From the NCBI RefSeq assembly GCF_019112545.1, contig NW_025064888.1, forward strand, positions 1,429,620-1,493,619: a DNA stretch of 64,000 nucleotides, read 5' to 3'. Positions 44,848 through 57,385 of this stretch are shown piece by piece. Positions within the stretch are counted from its first letter, which is position 1. Every line of letters begins with the position of its first letter. A program made the translations under genes and the position numbers. Under the pieces are notes generated by a model. That model had not been told where the DNA came from, did not search any database, and was given only the letters and a program-made list of their open reading frames with translations. The stretch is from Guyanagaster necrorhizus. Lineage: Eukaryota; Basidiomycota; Agaricomycetes; Agaricales; Physalacriaceae.

Positions 44848-45734
44848 TCCTTGGATGGCAGTGGAATAGTACTCATTGTCTGCATTGTCATCTGAGGTAC
44901 TATGTTGTGTGCTCTTATTGGGGCCATACTAGGCATAGAGTCTCTCACTCAAGTCAACTCAGGCATAAAACCCTGTTCTCCATCTTTCCAGTGGATCTTC
45001 ATCATTTGACCAGAGATCAGTGGGCCCATGACTACTGTAGTTGGTATGGACAGAGGAGACTGGGCTTCCTTCTGGAGTCACATAGAGAGAGTCATGGCCA
45101 GAGTCTAAGGATGCATGTTGGGAGCCTGGAGCCACTCTAGCAGCATCAAGGGAGTCTCTGGCAGTCTCCAATCCCATGCTCAGACAGGATGGTGGAAAGG
45201 TTGGAGAATAGTTTAGCATCAAAGAAGTCATTGGGAAGATTTTTATCCTTATGGTCCAGGACTGGAGAGAGATGTGCTGGAACCTATGAGTTTCTGAATC
45301 CAGTCAGCTGAGTGTTGCTGTCTCTGCTATTTGTTTATTGGGGTCAAGAGGAATATTGGTGTCTTTCTTCTTCCTCAATGCCCTATAAATCCGAGCTGCT
45401 AGGTCCAGCTTCAGTTATGGGTCTAGATATGAGCTGGAAGAAGGTTCAGGTAGAGGTAGAGATGTCATGGAAGAGGAGGTCAGATATGACATTGCATAGG
45501 ATCTGTTGTACTTGTTGAAAGGTTTGATAGTGCCTGACTATCTAAGCAGTTACTGATTGTCATTCTTGGTAAAGTTGGATAATCACAAGTAAACCTAAAA
45601 GTGTTCCAATGATGGAAGCTAAAAGTTTAAAAAAGTCATCAGTAAGGTCAGGGGTAGTTGTATTTGATGGTGGCATTCAGTTTTCTTCATGCTTATTGTG
45701 CATAAAGAAAGAGAAGCAGAAGTTTCAAGCTAAT
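44848..45734 (-). pseudogene. Element B 5' leader and Gag start
   Basis: Minus-strand frame 45,231-44,959 (MTSLMLNYSPTFPPSCLSMG, then DSLYVTPEGSPVSSVHTNYS) is a Ser/Thr/Pro-rich Gag N-terminus. It continues at 35,279 beyond inserted element A. The stretch 45,240-45,720 resembles the leader of element A (around 43,950-44,350) in words such as CTTTCTTCTTC and GAGCTGCTAGG. A primer-like site, AGTTTCAAGCTAA on the plus strand (45,721-45,733), touches the LTR. Confidence 0.7.
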
Positions 45735-46192
45735 TGTTAAGTTTAAGTGACATGTGACTGAAACACATGATAAGTAGATGCTGTATTGAGTTTGTACAGT
45801 CATGTCTAAGTTCACTATATGTGTTTATGTGGTGTTGTATTCCAAGACCATTACAAGTTGGCTTGAGGTAGAATGGTGAGAGAATAAACTTTAGCTTGAA
45901 GCTGGAGATATACAGCAAGAGCTATACTACTTATATACTGTTTATGTCTGAGTGAAATATATTCCTACCAATTATGAGTTTCTACATTATAGTGTTCTTT
46001 GTCCTTGAGCATTATTACTGCCTACAGAAGAGTATTATCTGTCATTGAGAGTTGTTGTCATGTCAGAAGACAATGGCAGACCTGGCCTATTATAGTGACT
46101 AAGCTTGTTTCATAGTCCTAAGTGCTGGTCTAGGCACTCTGACTAAGCATAAATAGGGGTCAATTGAGAAGGAAAAAGGAAAAATCATAACA
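45735..46192 (-). repeat. Element B 5' LTR
   Basis: 458 bp, TGTTAAGTTTAAGTG...AATCATAACA, same family as the element A LTR but a distinct subfamily (shared with 60,908-61,366). On the minus strand it has TATATAAG (45,937-45,930) and 34 nt later AGCTTCAAGCTAA (45,903-45,891). The right neighbour is coding sequence of element C, so B abuts or was inserted into C. Confidence 0.85.
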
Positions 46193-46755
46193 CTGAGATG
46201 CACACAGCCCTCAAAAAAGCTGCCACTGCTATGAAAATACAATACAACAAACATTGCTATCCTGCTCATGAATACTTCATCAATGACAAGGTCTGGCTGA
46301 ACACCAGAAATCTTCACCTTTCCCATCTGAAACATAAGCTCACTGACAAATGCACTGGACCCTTTCTAATCATGGCTAAAGTCAGTACTTCTTCTTATCA
46401 CCTAAAGCTCTCAGATATCTGGCATATTCATCCAATCTTCAATGAATCACTTCTGATGTCATACATCACACCCTCCTTCTCAAACTAAGAAAATCCACCT
46501 CCACTGCAATCCATCTTGATTGAGGATGAAAAACACTACAAAGTAGAACAAATCCTTGATCATAAACTGCAGAAGGTATGAGCACATGGTGGGGGCTCTC
46601 AATCAGTAGCATACTACTTGATCAAATGGAAGGGGTATGGATCAGAGTCCAACCACTGGATTCATGAATGCAACTTATATGCTGATGAGGCAATCCACAA
46701 TTATGAACTCTCCTTTAATTGATCCATCAGGACAATGGTCTTAACAGAGAAGTGA
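46193..46755 (+). pseudogene. Element C integrase end and chromodomain
   Basis: The plus-strand frame 46,198-46,488 reads HTALKKAATAMKIQYNKHCY, FINDKVWLNTRNLHL and SHLKHKLTDKCTGPFLIMAK, the GPF/Y part of gypsy integrase. Then HYKVEQILDHKLQ, AYYLIKWKGYGSESNHWI and ADEAIHNYEL form a chromodomain. A TGA follows KLQKV. Only the 3' end of the element is present; its 5' side is cut by the LTR of element B. Confidence 0.83.
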
Positions 46756-47146
46756 TATTATGATTTCTCCTTTACAATTTTTCCTCTTATCTTTTTCTTA
46801 TCTTATCAGAGTGCCTATCTTATCTTGAGCATCTATCTGCAGATATGGAAAAGATTAGATAATCACAACAGTGAACAGTGCAATTGTACTCAGTCACCTC
46901 ATCCTCAAACAATTCTCCATTGTCTATTCTCCAACAATCAGACAACAAGTAGCATAGCACAGAGCAGTATAATAGGCAGTAGTTATATTTATTATGACTT
47001 ACTATCTTCTCTTGAGCCTAGCTTGTCTTTGGCTTTGAAGTATTTGCCTGGAATAACATATTAAAGTGAACTCTAGTGTGACTGTATGAACATGATATAT
47101 CACTAGTTTATCACATGTCCAGATCACATGCAAGCCAGGTCTAACA
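46756..47146 (+). repeat. Element C 3' LTR, decayed
   Basis: Starts TATTATGATTTCTCC (family TGTTATGATTTTTCC) and ends GGTCTAACA, i.e. the family LTR in the opposite orientation to A, B and D. This fits the plus-strand coding of element C. About 390 bp, shorter than its relatives. Confidence 0.7.
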
Positions 47147-47339
47147 TTAGGATTTTTATTCTTATGCCATGTTATTTTACAAAGTCTCTTTTGGACTTAG
47201 TATTAGTGACTAGCATGATTATCAACTTGGAGCCTCAGCCATAGTCCTCTACTGGCTAATGGTTCTCAGTTACTAGCATATTCTAGTGTGTTATGCAGAA
47301 TTTGCAAAATATAAGACTAGACATATACTCAGCATATCA
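47147..47339. repeat. Fragment related to insertion Y
   Basis: The reverse complement of this 190-bp stretch matches 40,366-40,560 closely through words such as TTTGCAAATTCTGCATAACA and CATTAGCCAGTAGAGGACTA. It ends GCATATCA, the inverted start of Y. It is wedged between the LTR of element C and the broken end of element D. The match lets one see the left 200 bp of the Y family twice. Confidence 0.75.
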
Positions 47340-50300
47340 GCATCTGGTAAAGGTGACTCTTCCAGTTTTCCAGTTGATCAATGGGTTGTAGCAGATCAGC
47401 CAGTCATGCTCTAAGAAGATCTCCTTCACTCTGAGGTCTGTAACTGCCAAGTCAATTCATTTGGCATAGTCCCCATGATGAACTGGAGCTTAACATGCTT
47501 GGTGATGGATCTGGCTTGATTTCATGTTTCATCCACATTGTAGACTGGGATAGAGGCAGCACTTGCTTTAGTAGGGAGGTGGTTTTTGATGATGTAGTCT
47601 TGATTGATTGAGCTTCTGATGCACCCACTGCCAATCAGGATGATGACTGTGTGGGTCACCCACCCCTCCAGGGTTTCAATCTGTGCTTTAATCAACAGGT
47701 CCTATCCTTTAGCTGCCTGTCATTAGATATACCATTGGAGCTTTCATAGCTCATCAAGCCATTCAAGGGCCCTGCTTCATTCTACCTTTCTTATTCCCTT
47801 GATCATCTTGTCTATCACCTCCTCTGTCCTCATCTTATGTATCCAGTTTTTGAGTATCACCTTTGTTTCTTCTTCTGTCTGGGCATCTGAGATGGCATGC
47901 CATGTCCACTCTGTTTCATATGGCTTGAGCCATCTGGAGACACTATATGTTGGAGGTTCTCTATCTCTCATTCAGCCTTTAGGTGGTTGAGTTTTTGGAT
48001 TCTGGTTCTGCAATTCTTTCAGTGCATAAAAGTGCATCTGATACTGAGGAAGAAGGTATATTCAGATGTGTATTTAAGTTTTTGTTACCTAATTGCATAC
48101 TATAAGTCTGTCTGGCAGTATTCAATAGCGCACCACTAAGTCCTTTGGCTGAACAAGTGGAATCACTCACTTGTTAGCCTCATCTTTTACTTCTTCAATC
48201 TTTGTGTCCATTTCATTGGGCTCTCTCAGTGTCTGCTTTCTTTTGCAGTTCCTCAATCTGAGCATATATTTCTTCTCAAGTTCTCTTCTTCTTTGGGCAA
48301 TTCTTCACCAGATGTCCTTTCTTCCTGAAATTGAAGCACTTGCTCTTCTTCTTCATTCAGTTGATGTCTATTGGTTTCCCCTGTCTGCTGTATACTATTC
48401 CAGTGCTGGTTTTTCTGTTGCCAGAAGTGAATGTGGTGCTAGAGGTGGTTGGTTTCTTCTGACTGGATCATGACTGATTCATTAATGGCCTTCTTATCAT
48501 GTGGCTGGTTCATGGTGTTGGTCACTTTCTGGCATTGTTATTCTCAGTTTATGATAGTAATACATTTCTTTCAGGTATTGCAGCCCTTTGGAATGTTGAT
48601 GCTGATGTCTGTGATGATCTTCATGTAGGATTGGGGAACTCCAACCTTGAGGGTGGCAACCATATGGCTGACTTCACCAAGGTTATGCCTGAGGTCAGAG
48701 AGTTGAGTGAGTCATTCAAGTTCACCAAATTACTTGCTTGCAGTTTTGTCTCTTATGTGCAGCTCATACATCTTGATCTTGTGAACATCCTGGATGGCCA
48801 GGTCAGTGAACTTCTCATGGATAGCAGTCAATGATGCCTCCAGATAGTCAAATATAGTTTGATGAGATTCATGGTCCACCATTCCTTTGCTTTATCCTTG
48901 AGATATGGGTATTCTCTGAACAGCAGAGGTGCTCAGACAGAGGGCAAGAGTGAGAGCAAGTGGAAGGAGTGATCATCAGCTGTCAGGCTTTCTTTAGAGA
49001 CTCCTTTTCCTGCCTTTATTTGGATGAACCCATTCCAAATCTGAAAGTCATTAGTCTCAGGGTCATTGCCTTCTGGCTCAGGGTTACTAGAGTCTGCCTT
49101 GTCAGAAGGAGGTTGGCCAGCCAGTAATTGGCTTTCTCAGCTATTCATCCAGAGATATCATTGAGATGCAGCTGAAGACAGCCATGGAAAAAGTGAGTGT
49201 ACCACTGAGTAGGTCAAGAGGGCCTTGTCAATGGCTCATTTTTCTGGCTGAGATAGTGTGTTTGGTATGGGTCTGACTTCAAAGCAGGATTAATACAGTG
49301 GCAGTTTGCTTCATACATTATATGGGTATTCAGTGTTACACAGGTAAATAGCCTGTTCAGTCATGCAGTACTGTAAAATGTCAATTTTTTCCTTGTCTCA
49401 TGCTGTTACATATTTCTTTCCTAGGGGAGTGACCCTTCAGGCCACATCTGCTGCAATTTCTTGTATCTGCTCAAGGTACATATGTTTAAATTTTTCATTC
49501 AGCATCTGCTGAATATCTGCCTAGATATTTTCCTCTTCTCACACCTTGTTCATCTCTTTCTTGAGGGTTGCAGACAATTCTGATGGAGAGGAAGCTGCTG
49601 TTGGAGCTTTCTCCTTCCTGTTCATTATTGCTGAAGAGTCATCTGAGTCAACTAGGTTCAGGTTCAGGAAACTGAGACCTTCATGCTGAGAACCCATTGC
49701 TTTCAGAGCTGCTCCTTCTTCAGAGCTCTTTGTTTCTTGCCTATGCCTTCACTCAGCAGTGATATCAGTGGAGAGTGTGTAGAAACTCAATATTCCCAAG
49801 GAGATAGAAGTTTCTGCTAGTGAAAATATACTAGATAAGCTCATCATTAGGCTTGAGATGCATAGGCTCAGGGAGATGGGGGTCTACAGCTGCAGATGCA
49901 TGAGCATTGTTGTCTTCACTGAAGAGTGTCAGAAAAGTCAGAGCCTGAGGGTTTCAGGGTCTCAGAGACAGTAACATAGCTAGAAGTGATGGTGGTGGTG
50001 ATAGCCCACTCATCAGAGTTGATAAGAGAGTCCTGAGCATGATCTCCAACTCTGGGGACAGAAGGAGCAGTAAAAGGTTCAAAAGAGGATGGAGTATTCC
50101 AGAAGTTTTTCAGGAGATTATCAAGAAGGCCAGGCAGGATATCAGAGAGATTCATGAAGAGGCCTCTTTGCTGATCAACAGTGAAGTGGTTTTATTGAGG
50201 GGGAGGTCCTGGTAGATACCAGAGACTGTCTATTCCCTCTTTCATGCCTTTCTGTACCTTCATGGGAGCTTCTTAAAGGCAGTCTCTGGAGAGGTCTGCA

Positions 50301-50601
50301 AGTTGGTTCTTTAGAGTTTCAGGGGGGGGTTCTGCTGGAAGATTATGGAAGGGGATGGTGGGAGATTCATGCCTGTGGATTCAGTGGAGATTGGTAAAAT
50401 AAGAATAGTAGCAGATAATCCAGCTGCTGATTGACTAGTTTCCATGGCAAATAAGGATTAAGATAGAGAGCCTGAGCAAGATGCCAATCCTGGTGCTCAA
50501 GAGCTTAAATAAATCAGTGGTGATGTTAGAGATAGATTGTATTCAGTTTCCTTTGCAAGATGGCTGCATAAGAAAAAGGAAGGTTGCAGCTTTGAGCTAA
50601 T
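47340..50601 (-). pseudogene. Element D leader, Gag and protease start, 3'-truncated
   Basis: Minus strand. A Ser-rich Gag N-terminus (50,155-49,916: SLINSDEWAITTTITSSYVT), Gag body (about 49,600-48,480), and a zinc knuckle near 48,330 reading CFNFRKKGHLVKNC, where the second Cys is Phe. Then comes the stretch before the protease (47,971-47,777: VSRWLKPYETEWTWHAIS). The element breaks at 47,340 within the protease (around the former HDWL.. motif). RT and integrase are missing. A primer-like AGCTTTGAGCTAA (plus strand 50,588-50,600) lies one base before the LTR. Confidence 0.75.
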
Positions 50602-51080
50602 TGTTAGACCTGCTCATTATGTAGACTAAACATGTGATAAACTAGTGCTGTATTGGGTTTATACAGTTGTGCTAGAGTTCACTAGATGTGTCTGATTTGA
50701 TGAGATCAAAGTGCTTTTACAAGTAGGCTTGAGAGAGGAGTAATGTGAATAAACTTTAGCTTGAAGCTGAGTCTACTACAGCAAGAGCTATGCTACTTAT
50801 ATACAGTTTTGAACATGTTAAATATAGTACCTACTTATTGTGTTCTCCTGTGGTTTGGAACTAAAGAGCATGGTATCTATGCATAAAACAATAGATATCA
50901 TCTATTGACAGAGCATTGATCATAAGCCATAGTACAATAGTGCAGGTCATCCAGTATAATCATGACAACCATATGATTGACACAATAACTCCTGTGATAA
51001 GATAACTGATAAGTGCTAATAGATAAGATAATAGAGATAGGCACTAGAGATAAGATAAAATAAGTATAAAAATCATAATA
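50602..51080 (-). repeat. Element D 5' LTR
   Basis: Starts TGTTAGACCTGC and ends AATCATAATA (family ATAACA). On the minus strand TATATAAG (50,803-50,796) is followed 35 nt later by AGCTTCAAGCTAA (50,768-50,756). Same family as the other LTRs but well diverged. Confidence 0.75.
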
Positions 51081-52499
51081 TTTTTATTCTTTTCTTACTA
51101 ACCCTTAGTCAAGTGCAGTCAGTACTTTTAGTAATAGCTACTGCACTACTTGGTGAATGAAGTAACTGCCTTAGTAAGTTATTACTGTGCTACATGACCA
51201 TGCACCAGTTTCCTTCAATATTCTTCATAGAGATAAAGTTTTGCTGATAAGACAAAATAACAGCCTTAGTAACTTATGACTATAGCTGACTTTTACTTCA
51301 TAAAGAACTTTGTTGACTTGTGAACAGGATTTTAAGGTGAAAATCATGATTTCCTGTCCTGATTAAGTTTTTTCTATGGCCATGGCTGAGTTTGTTGGGG
51401 TCCATTGGGATTTCATAAGCATTGGTTTATTAAGTATCAGCAGAATGCAATTCGGGACTAAAATTGTGATATAAACATCTCATTACCTCACTGGTTCACA
51501 ACCAGCCTAAACTGGCATTTAGCTAGCAGTGGATCACCCTGGATGACTCTGCTGAAGCTTTCAGTTTTCCAAAGTCTTTGACTCTTTCTTCACTTAGCCA
51601 ACCAATCAAAGAAATATGTTTCAGTGACTAGAAGAATATACTGATACCAGCTAGCATGCTGAAACCTTACATTTGCTGCAGATTGTCCTTGTCCAGCTGA
51701 CACCTGATTATTCATTGGGCTCTTAATTTGTATACTATAAGCATTTCCATCTCAGCTTATTTTCTGATCTACCTCTTTTCATTGCTTACCTTTGGCATTC
51801 TCATATACTTTCTCTATGACTATTAGAGGACCAAATCAGATTATATAACTTGTCTCTGTGGATAACAGCAGGCTTTACAATTTCACTAGGGATCCCAAGG
51901 GTGCTTATAATAAAGGTATTGGGCTGTGTATCAATAATGCTCTCAGGTTGTGTTGTGCCTGGTAGCAAGCTGTAGAATGATGCTCTGTTAGGCATTGCTA
52001 ATAGGCTATGTCAGAACCACCCTGTTGATGTTGACAAGGTAGAGGGAAGTGTATAAAAAGGAACACTGGTTTCTCAATGAATGGATTCATAATGCCCCAT
52101 GACATCTAATCCAAGATTCCCATTATGAAGACAGTCCATTTCACAGATTCATCCAATGAGATGTACTCATATGATTCAGACCAGACACCTTCACTGATTG
52201 TGACTCAGTCATCTCAGAGGCTGTTCAGAATGCTGTTCATGAGCCTGGAGCTGCCCAACATGTATTATCATTCTCAGTCACTGAGTGAAACTCTATCTTC
52301 TGAGTATCACCAGTCTTCACTGCCATATTCACTGGCCTTCACTTTATTTTCAAGTTTCATATTTTCTTCTTTCACTACCCTCCCTTCTTCAGCTTCATTC
52401 CATCCACCACTGACATCCAATGGACTCTAGAATTCCATCAGCCTCCCACCAGTCTAAGAAGACATTGCACCAAGTATGGTTGAACTGCATGAATATTTC
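51081..52499. other. Spacer between elements D and E
   Basis: CpG-poor. The frame 52,125-52,430 (plus) is rich in Ser, Thr and Pro and looks like a chromovirus Gag leader, but it precedes the 5' LTR of element E, so it would belong to another fragment. The frame 51,801-51,995 (minus) is unassigned. Confidence 0.35.
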
Positions 52500-53074
52500 T
52501 GTCATGATTTTTGCCCCTAAATCATGACCTGCCAATACTTAACCTGATAACACCATGGCTACACCTTATTCATCAATGTACAATAAGATGGCAAGAAACA
52601 ATATAGTAACTATCACTATCCCACATCTTGAACACAATAGGAACTGTGGTGTATAGAAAACTCACTATAGCAATGGTATAGTAGAGCAACAATAATGAAC
52701 AAAAGCAAGAGCACAGTCATTGTTATCTCAGACAATCAGCAGAGGGCATGGAAGGCAGACAATAGTCACCTGTAGGGCATAGGGTTCTTTAGACAGTATT
52801 TAAGGCAGTAGTATATACTGATGTACCTCAGTCTTGAGCTAAGATTTAATACACCTACTAAACTCTCTGACTACCTGGTGTAAATACTCTTGCCCATCAC
52901 AGCAGACTATCTCTATCAGCCATACTCTTTCATCCTCCTTCACAAAATCCTAATTGCTTATCTTATCATCCTCATCATACTTTTATATTGAAATCAGATC
53001 CAGACTCAGCATCTAGAATTGGACTCTGGCAGAAGTGGCACTAGAGATTTCTGAGTGTTAGTGGAAGCCTAACA
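52500..53074 (+). repeat. Element E 5' LTR
   Basis: 575 bp from TGTCATGATTTTTGCC to AAGCCTAACA. TATTTAAG at 52,797-52,804 is followed 33 nt later by AGTCTTGAGCTAA (52,830-52,842). The part from about 52,748 to 52,989 recurs without a visible difference at 60,660-60,901. Plus-strand orientation agrees with the coding of element E. Confidence 0.78.
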
Positions 53075-53075
53075 A

Positions 53076-53088
53076 TTAGCTTAAGACT
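53076..53088 (+). promoter_or_regulatory. Element E putative self-primer binding site
   Basis: TTAGCTTAAGACT starts one nucleotide after the LTR, as in element A. Its complement AGTCTTAAGCTAA matches 12 of 13 bases of AGTCTTGAGCTAA in the LTR. Relative to element A both partners carry the matching change (AGCTT to AGTCT, AAGCT to AGACT), which preserves pairing. Confidence 0.62.
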
Positions 53089-53102
53089 TCATATGCTCCA
53101 GT

Positions 53103-55310
53103 CTGATGGCACTTTGCCTAGGACTAGCATATGAAACTCATGCTCAGAAACATAATCACCACCATTGCAGGTGCTTGCCTGTTCATTGCAGTAACTGGAA
53201 TTATCAGATACTATATCATATAGCTACCAAGAGAACAAAAAAGAAGGAGAGAACTAGAGAAGTGGCAGAGCTAACAAAGAGTGGATCTTCTTCATCAAGC
53301 CCTCCAACTAGCACCCTATTTACTCTCAAGTCAGGAGAGCATCATCATCTGGCCATCAGTCTCAGAACCTACTGACACCAGTGGCACAGATTATATTGTT
53401 TAATCTCCAGGATCTAGAAGTAGACAAAGTGGAAGAGGAGGAGTTGAACTTCCTCCTCTTGTTATCTAACTGGCTACCTCTGACAAGAGAGAGTCAGTAC
53501 AAGAAGATGATGGCCATACAAGCCAACTCTCAACCAGAAACATGGCCAGCCCACACCAAAGCCCCTCAATCTAAGAGCAGAACATTGGTCAGATCATTCT
53601 TAGAGTTAATGCATACAGCTTTGGAGAGAACAAGTTCCAGTCCACTGAATCAGAAACAGTGGACCCATATGATCCAGGCAGAGAATATGAGTACATCCTC
53701 AACTGGCAAATCCATGTGGCAGAAAAATCTGCCTGGACATTATCAGAGGCTCAGAGAGAAGTAGATGGCAGACATCTGCTGGTTAGGCACCAGTGAAGGA
53801 CTCCAGTATCTTGCACTGTCAGAACACACCAGAGATCTAGTGGACAGAGAATGAGCAGAGATTAGAGTAGCTGAAGTAGTACAGAATGCCAAGAGGTGCT
53901 GAGAGCCTCCATTTCCTTCCTCTCACCATGCATCTGAATGATCATCATCAGCAGAAAGTAGCCTAAGCAGTTGGAGAATTTGAAACTCTTTCTGGTGGAC
54001 TTTTTGGCAAGTCTCAGCTGCACCCATCCATCTATTCACCAGAGCAGGACCTGAGAAAGCCAAATCTCTGGATCTATCAGCATTCTCTGAAAAAGAAAAA
54101 GAAAGGGAAGAGCTGGCAGTACCATTTCTCCCACCTCATAAAGATCCACTGGATCATTCTCAGTACGACTGGAGACTACAGTCCTTGCCTAGGCCCAAAA
54201 ATCCAGTGCTGCCACCAATGCTGCCACCACTGCCACCCAACACTCTGCCTCTATGGGAGCTCAAAATCATGAAGCTCTGAGGAAATTTAAAGCTGACTAT
54301 AGCCTATGAGCCAGTACCATTCAAAGGAGAAAGTCTGGACTTGAAACACTTTTTTCAACAATGTGAGGCATATTTCAAGGTGTACAGCACCTACTTCTCC
54401 ATGAGTTCCACTGGGTTCAGCCCTCACTGAGTAATATTCTGTACAACTCAATTTGAAGGTATTGCACAAGAATAGTAGAGCCTACAAGAACAGTACTTTT
54501 ATGATCCAACTATGGGACAGTGGAGGTATCTCTTCTACCCACAATTCAAAGAAGCTGTATAATAATGATTTAAGCTAGATGCAGAATAAAAGATTTATGC
54601 AGCCAAATGGTGAGCCTTATGACAGGCCAACTTTACTGATGCCAAGAAATTCTTTCAAGAATTCAAAGAGTTAGCATATCAGGCCAGAAAGATGTGTGAT
54701 CACAAAGCCATACTGGAGCAGATTGAGAATATAGTCTGACCCAATCTCTGCAACACTATTGCCTATGGAGACAATGATTTTCCCTCCACTTATAATGAGT
54801 GGGAAAGAAGGATTTTCCAGATAGACTACAATTATCAAGTCAACACTCTCAGTCATGGGAAAGTGAAAGCTGCTACAAGTGGAGAAAAGGCTGTCACCAG
54901 TGGGTCAGCTCTGAAAGAAATGACTACAAGTGACAAGAGGACTGAAACTGAAACTGTATATAGCAGTCAGAGGCAGCTGATGAATATTGATGCACTCTGA
55001 AAGGAAGGAAAGTGCTTCAATTGTGGAGAGAAAGGGCACTTATCTCATGCCTGCCTGAAAACCCACAAGCCTCAGCCTCAAAGATCTGCTTCAAATGCTG
55101 CATCAAGCAGTCAGCCTCCTGCATCATGCAATATTTGAGAAATAAAATTCTCAGATGAAGAATAGAAGCAGCTAAGTCAGATGTACTAAGAAGAAATGGC
55201 CAAATGAAAAGCCCAGGAGAAACTGGACTGGGCCATTGAGAAGGAGAAGCAGAAGGAGAGAGAAACCAAATCCCAGAAGGATTTTAGCAAGTAACCCCTC
55301 AACATGTATG
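53103..55310 (+). pseudogene. Element E Gag
   Basis: Plus strand. The frames 53,106-53,764 cover a charged N-terminal part. From 54,290 the capsid-like part reads YEPVPFKGESLDLKHFFQQC and FTDAKKFFQEFKELAYQARK, YGDNDFPSTYNEWERRIFQI, followed by a CCHC zinc knuckle CFNCGEKGHLSHAC near 55,015. More than ten stops occur, mostly TGA and TAG/TAA where Trp or Gln would fit. Confidence 0.8.
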
Positions 55311-55899
55311 CAGACAGGTTTCCAACATTTTCTTGCCTAAAGCAGATGATACTAAAATAGTGCATTCCAAACCAGACATTATATCTACTAGCACTAAGAC
55401 ATTCTCTATAAGAACCAGTAATAAATATTCACCGCTCAAAAAGAAAAAAATTATACAAAAAGACTCAAATGCTCTTGAGAGCCAAATAGGGTGAGTGATG
55501 CTCTATAAGAGGCATTTTATTATTCTGCTAAGAACTAAAGAAAAAGCATAAAAGAAAGTGAAATCTAAACCACATATATTACCACCAGAACCAAGGATGG
55601 AACCAGCCATTCAGCATGGAGCTCCTATGGGGAAGTTCTAGTCTGAGCAGGCAGTGGAGTACCCAAAGGAACAGCACTCCAAACTAAAGACAGTAACAGA
55701 ATGGAGGAAGCCAGGCACAGCTGCCTGAGTACTATGGGCTGCAAAAGAATCTCCAAACCTGATAGCTCTAGCTATGTTGAAAGGATGGATACATCCAAAA
55801 TGGCAGACTGAAGCCAATCAGAACCTGATCAATATACTCCAAAGTATAGGAGAAGACAAAGCACTGTGGATGCTAGAAGAAGTACAACAAGAGAAAAAG

Positions 55900-57385
55900 T
55901 ACATACAGGGAGGAAAGGGTGAGGATGAAACTGTCCTCTGAATCCAACTAGAGACACTGGACACCCATCAAGTGGTGAGCACTGAGGCCTTACTGGACAG
56001 TGGGTGCATGGAAAGTTCCATAGGTGAAGACTTTGTCCAACAGAATAGATTCAATACCTGAAAAATTCTTAGATCCATTTCAGTGTATAATGCAGATAGA
56101 ACCCTCAATAATGGAGGGTTCATATCAGAGTACTGTGAACTATGAATGACCACTGGAAATGGGCACATTGAGTAAATAGACTTTGCTGTAACCCACCTCC
56201 ACAACTGAGAAGTGTTCCTAGAACATGACTGGCTTTGGAAGCATAATCTGTGGATAGATTGAAAGAAAGGAGAAGTTGTTTTTGATGGATGCACCTGTAT
56301 CAGAGGACAGGGAGTCCACCCAGACCAAGACAAACCAGAAGAAATGATATGACAAGAAACAGAAGAGAGAGATCAACTTTTAATGGTAGACTCTCAACCA
56401 GCCATAGAGATCCAGGCAGCAGACACCACTTCAAATGAGTTAGCTGCCAAAGCATATGCAGAAAAGCCCAAGAAGTCCTTTGAAGAGATGGTTCTCAGAC
56501 AGTACAGAGACTTCATTGACATATTTAGCAAAAAAAACTTTGATGAACTACTGCTAAAGAAACCATGGGTTCATGCCATTGAACTGATACTGAGAGCAAA
56601 CACCAATCTGGACTGCAAGATCTACCCACTAGAAAGGGCTGAACAGGAAGAGTTAGACAAATTCCTGAATAAAAACCTAATTAGCAGAAGGATCCAAGTA
56701 TCCAAGTCTCCTATGGCCTCTCTCTTCTTTTTTGTAAAAAAGAAGGATGAGAAGTTGTGATTAGTTCAGGATTATCAAAAACTTAATGACTTTACCATTA
56801 AAAATCAGTATCCACTTCCATTAATTTCCAAGCTCATAGACAAACTATCAGGAGCCAGGTTCTTCACCAAACTGGATGTCCAGTGGGAATATAATAATAT
56901 CTGAATCAAAGAAGGAGATGAATGGAAAGCCACATTCTGAACCAACCAAGAACTGTTTAAGCCACTGGTGATGTTCTTTGGGCTCATCAATTCTCCAGCA
57001 ACTTTTCAGACCATGATGAATAATGTTTTCTGAGATCTTATCATGCAAGGGAAAGTCACTATTTATCTGGATGATAAAATGATTTTCTCTAAGACTCTTG
57101 AAGAGCACCAAGCTGTGGTATAGCAGGTGCTACAAATTCTTTGAGAAAACAAATAATATCTAAAACCAGAAAATGCGAGTTTGAAACCCTGAAAACAGAA
57201 TATCTAGGGTTCATTATTGCTGAAGAAAGGCTACAAATGGATCTCATAAAGACAGCAGGAGTAGAGAAGTGGCCCATGCCAGCCAAGAAGAGAGAACTGC
57301 AATCCTTTCTAGGATTTGCTAACTTCTATCAACAATTCATGGAAGGATATAGTTGAGTGGCCTTGCCACTAAGCAAGCTTACCAG
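55900..57385 (+). pseudogene. Element E protease and reverse transcriptase
   Basis: Protease: STEALLDSGCMESSIGEDFV keeps the DSG active-site triad. It is followed by EVFLEHDWLWKHN. RT: from 56,383 a 125-codon clean frame (KKSFEEMVLRQYRDFIDIFS, SKSPMASLFFFVKKKDEKL), then FFTKLDVQWEYNNI, the catalytic VTIYLDDKMIFSKT near 57,060 and ELQSFLGFANFYQQFMEGYS. The frame runs into repeat X after ALPLSKLT. Confidence 0.86.
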
